Assembly: GCA_900762005.1 (NCBI GenBank)
Contig: CAAFEV010000026.1
Span: forward strand, 1 to 9,760
Length of the DNA stretch: 9,760 bases
Direction of reading: 5' to 3'
Source of the DNA: an uncultured Oscillospiraceae bacterium
GTDB lineage: Bacteria > Bacillota > Clostridia > Oscillospirales > Oscillospiraceae
This document shows, one piece after another, positions 1 through 3,563 of this stretch. Numbering within the stretch: position 1 is the stretch's first letter; every line of letters starts with the position of its first letter. The notes below the pieces were generated by a model. The model ran no database searches. It was not told the origin of the DNA and saw only the letters and a program-made list of their open reading frames with translations. Both the position numbers and the translations under genes were made by a program.

Positions 1-81
1 CCTCTTTCACGTTCAATAGCCCGCCAGCAGGCGTGTTTTCGGGTTTTTCGCCCGAAAACAAAGGGGGCTGTATCAAAATGC
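1..81. repeat. 81-bp direct repeat, copy A (period 154 bp), at window edge
   Basis: These 81 bases recur without a mismatch at 155-235, giving a period of 154 bp; the copies diverge at base 82 versus 236. Copy A starts at the window's first base, so its true left limit and any further copies are unseen. Inside it, 34-43 pairs perfectly with 51-60 (10 bp, 7-nt loop), and its right end (61-78) is the AAGGGGGCTGTATCAAAA motif that forms one arm of the palindrome in copy B. In copy A that arm has only a 5-bp partner (CAAAA with TTTTG, 74-78 and 87-91). The 73 bases between copies (82-154) contain no convincing gene. No transposase or coding potential is seen across 1-259. Confidence 0.9.
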
Positions 82-133
82 GCAGATTTTGCCGGAAGCT
101 ATCCGTTTGCTTGAGATTCCCGGCGGGGATAGT

Positions 134-164
134 GTGAAAGGGGCGGTCTTGGAGCCTCTTTCAC
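134..164. repeat. 11-bp stem-loop spanning the start of repeat copy B
   Basis: The arm 134-144 (GTGAAAGGGGC) pairs with 154-164 (GCCTCTTTCAC), with one G-T pair and a 9-nt loop. The right arm lies in repeat copy B and the left arm in the inter-copy spacer, so the two parts may be one structural unit. There is no T run beside it, so it is not an obvious terminator. Confidence 0.6.
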
Positions 165-235
165 GTTCAATAGCCCGCCAGCAGGCGTGTTTTCGGGTTT
201 TTCGCCCGAAAACAAAGGGGGCTGTATCAAAATGC
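155..235. repeat. 81-bp direct repeat, copy B
   Basis: This is the second, identical copy of the 1-81 repeat. Its internal hairpin is 188-197 paired with 205-214 (10 bp, perfect). Its last ~21 bases provide the left arm of the 18-bp inverted repeat at 215-260 that follows rpiB, so the repeat and the probable rpiB terminator overlap. It may be part of a longer intergenic repeat array or a non-autonomous element; the sequence here cannot decide. Confidence 0.9.
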
Positions 236-260
236 AACGCACTTTTGATACAGCCCCCTT
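215..260 (-). terminator. 18-bp perfect inverted repeat downstream of rpiB, probable terminator
   Basis: 215-232 (AAGGGGGCTGTATCAAAA) is perfectly complementary to 243-260, with a 10-nt loop. It begins 11 bases beyond the rpiB stop codon. On the minus strand the stem is followed by TTTGTTTT, a moderate T-rich tract, so intrinsic termination of the membrane protein-rpiB transcript is plausible. An 18-bp stem is longer than most intrinsic terminators and the arms resemble insertion-element terminal repeats, so two abutting element ends are an alternative reading. Confidence 0.65.
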
Positions 261-271
261 GTCATATCCCG

Positions 272-712
272 TTATTCGTTATCCAGTGCCATCACCTTAT
301 CGTTGCGCCGCTGGTGCCTGCCGCCCTCAAAGGCGGTGTCCAGCCAGATATCGACAAGCTCTAACGCCAGCTTTTCGCCGATTACGCCCTGTCCGAGTGA
401 CATCATGTTCGTGTTGTTGTGCTGCCGTGTCAGGCGCGCCGAGAGTGTGTCTGCAAGCTGTGCGCAGCGAATGCCGTGAATTTTATTTGCCGTAATCGCG
501 ACACCGATGCCGGTTGTGCAGACCAAGATACCGCGCTCACAGCTACCGTCGGCAACGGCGCGGGCGGCGGGGATGACAAAATCGGGATAATCGCAGCTTT
601 CGGTGCTGTCCGTGCCGAAATCGACCGGCTCAAAGCCGCGTTGCAACAGATGCGCCTTGATTGCGGTTTTCAGAGTAAGACCGCTGTGGTCACAGGCAAG
701 TGCAATTTTCAT
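272..712 (-). CDS. rpiB: Ribose 5-phosphate isomerase B (RpiB/LacAB family)
   Basis: RpiB interconverts ribose 5-phosphate and ribulose 5-phosphate in the non-oxidative pentose phosphate pathway, in the cytoplasm. The 146-residue protein has normal family length and starts M-K-I-A-L-A-C-D-H-S-G; D8 and H9 match the substrate-binding Asp-His of the family. C65 in V-C-T-T-G-I-G matches the catalytic cysteine loop, A-N-K follows at 75-77, H98-N-N-T-N matches the phosphate-side His motif, and E-G-G-R-H lies near the C-terminus. The loop reads C-T-T-G-I-G where relatives usually have C-G-T-G-(I/V)-G, a Gly-to-Thr change at residue 66. The start is fixed by AAGGAGGA seven bases upstream. It lies 13 bases after the preceding membrane-protein stop, so the two are very likely one operon. 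A sugar-phosphate isomerase of LacA/LacB type is a less likely alternative. Confidence 0.95.
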   Translation of the reverse strand: MKIALACDHSGLTLKTAIKAHLLQRGFEPVDFGTDSTESCDYPDFVIPAARAVADGSCERGILVCTTGIGVAITANKIHGIRCAQLADTLSARLTRQHNNTNMMSLGQGVIGEKLALELVDIWLDTAFEGGRHQRRNDKVMALDNE

Positions 713-725
713 AGAAAAATCCTCC

Positions 726-1904
726 TTAAATTAGAAACAGTGCGCCGTAGAATAACACACCCAGTGCGCCGGCAGAAGCGACGGCAAACCCGCTGTGTCC
801 CTGCCCGGATTCGTAGGACCAAAGTCTGCCGAGGGCGAGCAGCAGCGGCAGCGGCAGCAGATAAGCACCGCCCAAGAGCCAGAGCAGCGTAAAGGGGAGC
901 AGCAGACATAAAATCATCGCAGCGGCATTGTCGTGCTCCTTGAACAGCAGATGCACAAGACAGCCGCAGGCAGAGCAGCCGGACAGGAACGTGAAGGAAT
1001 CGAAAAAGCCGATGGCTTTTTGCGGTGGCGACAGAACCGACAGATTCCGCAGCCGACGCAGCAGCTCCGGGAAAAGACTTTGATAAAAACGGAAGGTGCG
1101 TAAAATACGGATGCCGCCGGACATTTTGCCGGAGTGCAGCACGTATATTGCCCAAAGAACCAGCAGCAGGAAGGTGGCCGTCAGTGCGCAAAGCACCAAG
1201 GAAAGCACGAGCTTTTTCACTCGCGCGCCGGCCTCGCCGTTGCGCCAGCGGTAGCACTGCGTGAAAATATATGCGCCAAAATACAGCGGAATCAGCCACA
1301 CGGCGCGGTGACAGAGCAGCAGGCAGAGCGCATAGCAGCAGCCGGAGAGCGGCAGCCAGAGCGCGTGGAAGAACAGCGGTGCTTTTGCATCCGTACACAT
1401 CCAGAGGCAGAGAAACAGCAGTGAGAAACAGATAAACACCGCAGGCCAGAGCTGCCCGCCCTGCAAAAGCCCGCCTAAAATCCCGGCGCATACCGCGCTG
1501 AGTGCGTTGCAGGAGAGTATACGCAGCAGCAGGAACAGACCCAGCCCGAGCAAGCCCGCAGGCAGCAGATGGTGCAGACAATAAAATCCGGCTTTGGCAA
1601 GCAGTACCGCCGGTGCGTTTGCCGTATGAGCGCGTGCAAGCAGAGATAACAGGAAAAATAGACGCAACGCGGCGGCGCACAGGGCGGCAAGCAACGCCCA
1701 GAAGCTGTCGGCTGGGCAGAGGCATCCGACCTTTAAGGGTGTAAAATAACACCGGTCAATGCGCCGAATCCAAGCCAGAGAGCCGGGGCGCGGGCGGCGG
1801 CTGACGAGATAAGCGGGGATCGCCGTCAACGCCAAAAGCGTTGCGGTGCCAAGCAGCGTAAGTAATAGCGGCTGCGTGACAAGCCTTTGCAGGTATGCTG
1901 CCAT
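726..1904 (-). CDS. Polytopic membrane protein of unknown function
   Basis: I do not recognise this family. The 392-residue protein is dominated by Leu, Ala and Cys and shows roughly 10-12 hydrophobic segments (about 12-30, 66-92, 112-130, 133-170, 177-216, 231-255, 300-320, 326-358 and 372-391), so it sits in the cytoplasmic membrane. Basic loops at 35-51 and 217-231 suggest cytoplasmic faces. It is unusually rich in cysteine, much of it within membrane segments. No transporter signature or GT-C catalytic motif is clear. The frame stays open upstream to 2009, but ATG at 1904 is preferred because GGAGGAGG lies at 1914-1921 with a 9-base spacer and a promoter sits just upstream; the upstream extension would include the promoter. 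rpiB follows 13 bases later. Overlapping minus-strand open frames here are shadows of this gene. Confidence 0.75.
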   Translation of the reverse strand: MAAYLQRLVTQPLLLTLLGTATLLALTAIPAYLVSRRPRPGSLAWIRRIDRCYFTPLKVGCLCPADSFWALLAALCAAALRLFFLLSLLARAHTANAPAVLLAKAGFYCLHHLLPAGLLGLGLFLLLRILSCNALSAVCAGILGGLLQGGQLWPAVFICFSLLFLCLWMCTDAKAPLFFHALWLPLSGCCYALCLLLCHRAVWLIPLYFGAYIFTQCYRWRNGEAGARVKKLVLSLVLCALTATFLLLVLWAIYVLHSGKMSGGIRILRTFRFYQSLFPELLRRLRNLSVLSPPQKAIGFFDSFTFLSGCSACGCLVHLLFKEHDNAAAMILCLLLPFTLLWLLGGAYLLPLPLLLALGRLWSYESGQGHSGFAVASAGALGVLFYGALFLI

Positions 1905-1936
1905 TTTCCCGCGCCTCCTCCGTCCAATCTGCTTCG

Positions 1937-1965
1937 ATGATAGCATATTTTGGCGGTAGATGCAA
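1937..1965 (-). promoter_or_regulatory. Sigma-A-type promoter for the membrane protein-rpiB operon
   Basis: On the minus strand, -35 TTGCAT (1960-1965) and -10 TATCAT (1937-1942) are separated by exactly 17 bases, and the -10 is preceded by TGC, an extended -10 element. Transcription would begin near 1930, giving a leader of about 26 bases that carries the GGAGGAGG site. The same -35 hexamer and spacing occur at the acyl-carrier-like gene promoter. Confidence 0.65.
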
Positions 1966-2011
1966 GAAAATTGTTTTTCCGACGCTTGCAGTTGTAGTAT
2001 CCCGAACAAAT

Positions 2012-2031
2012 GCCGCCCTTATCCGGGCGGC
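2012..2031 (-). terminator. Hairpin over the spmB stop codon, weak terminator
   Basis: GCCGCCC (2012-2018) pairs with GGGCGGC (2025-2031), a 7-bp GC stem with a 6-nt loop. The loop contains the spmB stop codon, so the gene's last codons form the 5' arm. On the minus strand the stem is followed by ATTTGTTCG, a poor T tract. Position between spmB and a new promoter supports a terminator; leaky termination is likely. Confidence 0.45.
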
Positions 2032-2537
2032 AATAAAAATCGTGCGCACAGGCTTGCAAAGACAAAGCCCGTCAAATCCGCCATCAGAGCGGCGGGCACG
2101 GCGTAGCGGGTCTTGCGAATATTCGCTGCGCCGAAGTAGACCGAGATGGTATAAAACGTGGTTTCCGTGCTGCCGAGCATAATGGCAGCCGTGCGCCCTA
2201 TGAGGGAATTGACACCGTACTCGCCCATCAAATCCGCACCGATTGCCAACGCCGCACTGCCGGAAAACGGGCGCAGCAGCACAAGCGGCAATGTTTCCGG
2301 CGGAATGCCAAGCGGCTTTGCAATCGGCGTGAGCCATTTTGTCAACAGCCCGATTGCGCCCGAGGCACGCAGCATATGTACTGCGGTTAGTAGTACGACA
2401 AGGGCAGGGGCGATGGAGAGCAGCAGCTTCAGACCGTCCAGCCCGCCCTGCGTCAGTGCGGAATAGACCTCCCGCTTCTTTGCCAGCGCGATAACGGAAA
2501 TCAGAAGCATCAGCAGCGGAATCAGCAAATCAAGCAT
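2019..2537 (-). CDS. spmB: Spore maturation protein SpmB
   Basis: SpmB is a membrane protein needed, with SpmA, for spore core dehydration and heat resistance in Bacillus; its molecular activity is not settled. The 172-residue protein fits the family length. It has an N-terminal membrane segment (1-20), a second at about 38-57, and the nucleoside-recognition/Gate-type region at about 40-160. R-P-F-S-G-S-A-A-L-A (89-98) and G-S-T-E-T-T-F-Y-T (122-130), followed by Y-F-G and R-K-T-R-Y, are strong SpmB hallmarks. ATG at 2537 is chosen because it begins M-L-D-L-L-I-P and overlaps the spmA stop by 8 bases (ATGCTTGA), typical of translational coupling. A GTG at 2567 would add 10 residues and is less likely. 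Only a weak GGTG ribosome site is visible, consistent with coupling. Confidence 0.95.
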   Translation of the reverse strand: MLDLLIPLLMLLISVIALAKKREVYSALTQGGLDGLKLLLSIAPALVVLLTAVHMLRASGAIGLLTKWLTPIAKPLGIPPETLPLVLLRPFSGSAALAIGADLMGEYGVNSLIGRTAAIMLGSTETTFYTISVYFGAANIRKTRYAVPAALMADLTGFVFASLCARFLLPPG

Positions 2538-3117
2538 AGCGTTTACACCGCTTGAGTAGCTTGGCACAGAGAATTCCCACCGTCACCGACGCAACCGAGG
2601 TCAACCACACGGCAGGCAGAATATCAAACGGTGCTTCTGCGCCCAAGGCAGAGCGCACAGCCGCAACCGTTGTCGGTAGAAGCTGAATTGAGGCGGTATT
2701 CATTACAATCAGCAGGCACATCTCGTCCGATGCGGTCTCGCGGGAGTGCGAAAGCTGCTGCATCCGCTTTACGGCGGCAACGCCCATCGGCGTGGCGGCA
2801 TTGCCGAGCCCGAGTAAGTTCGCGCAGACATTTGCCGTAAGGCAGCCGAGGGCAAGCGGGTCCTTGCTTGCACCCGGAAACAGCTTTCGCAGCACAGGGC
2901 GCATCAGCTTTCCGAGACGCTCGGTCAGCCCTGCCAGTTCCATGACGCGGGCAAGCCCGCTCCATAGACAGAGCGCGCCGGCAAGCGAGAGACAGAGCGT
3001 AATTGCGCCCTGTGCACCCTCCAGCGCGGCAGGAGTCAGAACACCGAGCTGCCCTTGAAAAATCGCAGCCATGACGGAGAGAAAAATCATCCCCGCCCAT
3101 ACATAGCCCATAACCAT
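2530..3117 (-). CDS. spmA: Spore maturation protein SpmA
   Basis: SpmA is the partner of SpmB in spore maturation; in Bacillus subtilis both are made in the mother-cell sporulation programme. The 195-residue protein matches the family length and has membrane segments at about 5-22, 38-58, 133-152 and 165-187. The Gate-type signature L-L-G-L-G-N-A-A-T-P-M-G (101-112) and M-N-T-A-S-I-Q-L-L-P-T-T (139-150) are diagnostic. GGGAGG at 3126-3131, eight bases before ATG 3117, supports this start. It follows a strong terminator, so it needs its own promoter or read-through; I could not identify a convincing sigma-E or sigma-G promoter in the short upstream gap. Presence of spmAB implies a spore-forming host lineage. 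Confidence 0.95.
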   Translation of the reverse strand: MVMGYVWAGMIFLSVMAAIFQGQLGVLTPAALEGAQGAITLCLSLAGALCLWSGLARVMELAGLTERLGKLMRPVLRKLFPGASKDPLALGCLTANVCANLLGLGNAATPMGVAAVKRMQQLSHSRETASDEMCLLIVMNTASIQLLPTTVAAVRSALGAEAPFDILPAVWLTSVASVTVGILCAKLLKRCKRYA

Positions 3118-3125
3118 CGCATCCG

Positions 3126-3150
3126 CCTCCCGTGAAAAGACTATTCACGG
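3126..3150 (-). promoter_or_regulatory. spmA ribosome site with adjoining 7-bp hairpin
   Basis: CCGTGAA (3130-3136) and TTCACGG (3144-3150) form a 7-bp perfect stem with a 7-nt loop in the spmA leader. On the transcript its 3' arm ends inside the GGGAGG ribosome site (3126-3131), covering the first two bases only. It could modulate access slightly, stabilise the 5' end or be a DNA dyad; the function is unknown. Confidence 0.4.
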
Positions 3151-3157
3151 CGACATC

Positions 3158-3206
3158 AAAAAAGAAGCCCTGCCGAGAGGTCTTTCTCCCGGCAGGGTGT
3201 TTTTTT
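3158..3206. terminator. Bidirectional intrinsic terminator after the acyl-carrier-like gene
   Basis: CCCTGCCG (3168-3175) pairs with CGGCAGGG (3190-3197), an 8-bp stem extended by three more pairs after one mismatch. A run of seven T (3200-3206) follows on the plus strand, and six A (3158-3163) give a T run on the minus strand. It ends the acyl-carrier-like transcript on the minus strand and insulates spmA. Confidence 0.85.
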
Positions 3207-3215
3207 AAGGCTTCG

Positions 3216-3229
3216 GTGCAAAATTGCAC
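3216..3229. repeat. Small dyad GTGCAA-2-TTGCAC
   Basis: Two perfect 6-base arms (3216-3221 and 3224-3229) are separated by AA, just beyond the acyl-carrier-like stop codon. The spacer is too short for an RNA hairpin, so if functional it would be a protein-binding dyad. CGAAG flanks it on both sides on the minus strand. Chance is possible. Confidence 0.3.
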
Positions 3230-3234
3230 TTCGT

Positions 3235-3462
3235 TTATAGTTGATTTTCCACAAAGGCGGTAATGTCACCGATGGTTACCAGTGCCTTCAGGTCATCGTC
3301 CGTCCATTCAATCGCAAACTCCTGCTCCAACATCAGCATCAGCTCGCCAAGATCTGCCGGTTCTGCTTCCAAATCCTCTAAAACCACCGTTTCGGGCATG
3401 ATTCTATCCTCATCGTAAGCCATCTGCTGCACGAAATAAGCACGAATTGTCTCAAAGACCAT
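3235..3462 (-). CDS. Acyl-carrier-like protein lacking the phosphopantetheine serine
   Basis: The 75-residue acidic protein aligns without gaps to acyl carrier proteins: M-V-F-E start, helix I (about 3-16), the E-T-V-V-L-E-D-L stretch (24-31), the recognition helix with E-L-M-L-M-L-E-Q-E-F (40-49), and the C-terminal V-T-I-G-D-I (62-67). Canonical ACPs have D-S-L before the recognition helix, where Ser carries 4'-phosphopantetheine. Here the aligned residues are E34-P35-A36, and there is no serine anywhere in the protein. It should therefore not be a working thioester carrier in the usual way. It may be a non-modified homologue with a structural or regulatory role, or a degenerating paralogue, although the open frame, promoter and terminator argue it is expressed. 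ATG 3462 is chosen because GGAGGT (3474-3479) lies 11 bases upstream; a TTG-initiated extension to 3528 would overlap the promoter. It appears monocistronic. Fold assignment is confident, function is not. Confidence 0.85.
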   Translation of the reverse strand: MVFETIRAYFVQQMAYDEDRIMPETVVLEDLEAEPADLGELMLMLEQEFAIEWTDDDLKALVTIGDITAFVENQL

Positions 3463-3484
3463 ATGGACTTTCCACCTCCCATAC

Positions 3485-3499
3485 TGTAATGACGTTACA
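3485..3499. promoter_or_regulatory. Possible operator dyad next to the -10 box
   Basis: TGTAA (3485-3489) and TTACA (3495-3499) are perfect inverted arms around a 5-base centre, directly abutting the -10 box at 3500-3505 and covering the likely transcription start. With a one-base bulge the symmetry extends by ATAC/GTAT. The placement suits a repressor operator. I cannot name the regulator; it does not match the FapR site I know, and only loosely resembles a CcpA cre. Confidence 0.4.
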
Positions 3500-3528
3500 A
3501 GTATAGCGGCAGATGCGGCGAAATGCAA
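3500..3528 (-). promoter_or_regulatory. Sigma-A-type promoter of the acyl-carrier-like gene
   Basis: On the minus strand, -35 TTGCAT (3523-3528) and -10 TATACT (3500-3505) are separated by 17 bases. The start would fall near 3493, giving a leader of about 30 bases containing GGAGGT. This lets the small gene be expressed independently of yfhO, whose stop lies 35 bases upstream of the -35. Confidence 0.65.
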
Positions 3529-3563
3529 TAGGCAGTTCTTGTTTTTTTCCTGTCACTTAATTT

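Noticed and set aside
1..235. CRISPR array
   Set aside because: There are only two copies, the repeat is 81 bp and the spacer 73 bp, with multiple internal hairpins and no cas genes; this does not fit CRISPR dimensions.
63..258. Complete transposable element bounded by GGGGGCTGTATCAAAA ends
   Set aside because: The facing ends exist at 63-78 and 243-258, but there is no transposase and no clear target-site duplication, and a copy of the same end lies internally. Only a repeat call is supported.
709..1752. 347-codon minus-strand open frame overlapping the membrane protein
   Set aside because: It is Arg/Ala/Ser-rich with no membrane pattern. The competing frame has a promoter, a GGAGGAGG site and regular hydrophobic segments.
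3235..3462. DltC-type D-alanyl carrier protein, suggested by the nearby envelope gene yfhO
   Set aside because: No D-S attachment motif, no dltA/B/D neighbours, and the recognition helix resembles fatty-acid ACPs more than DltC.
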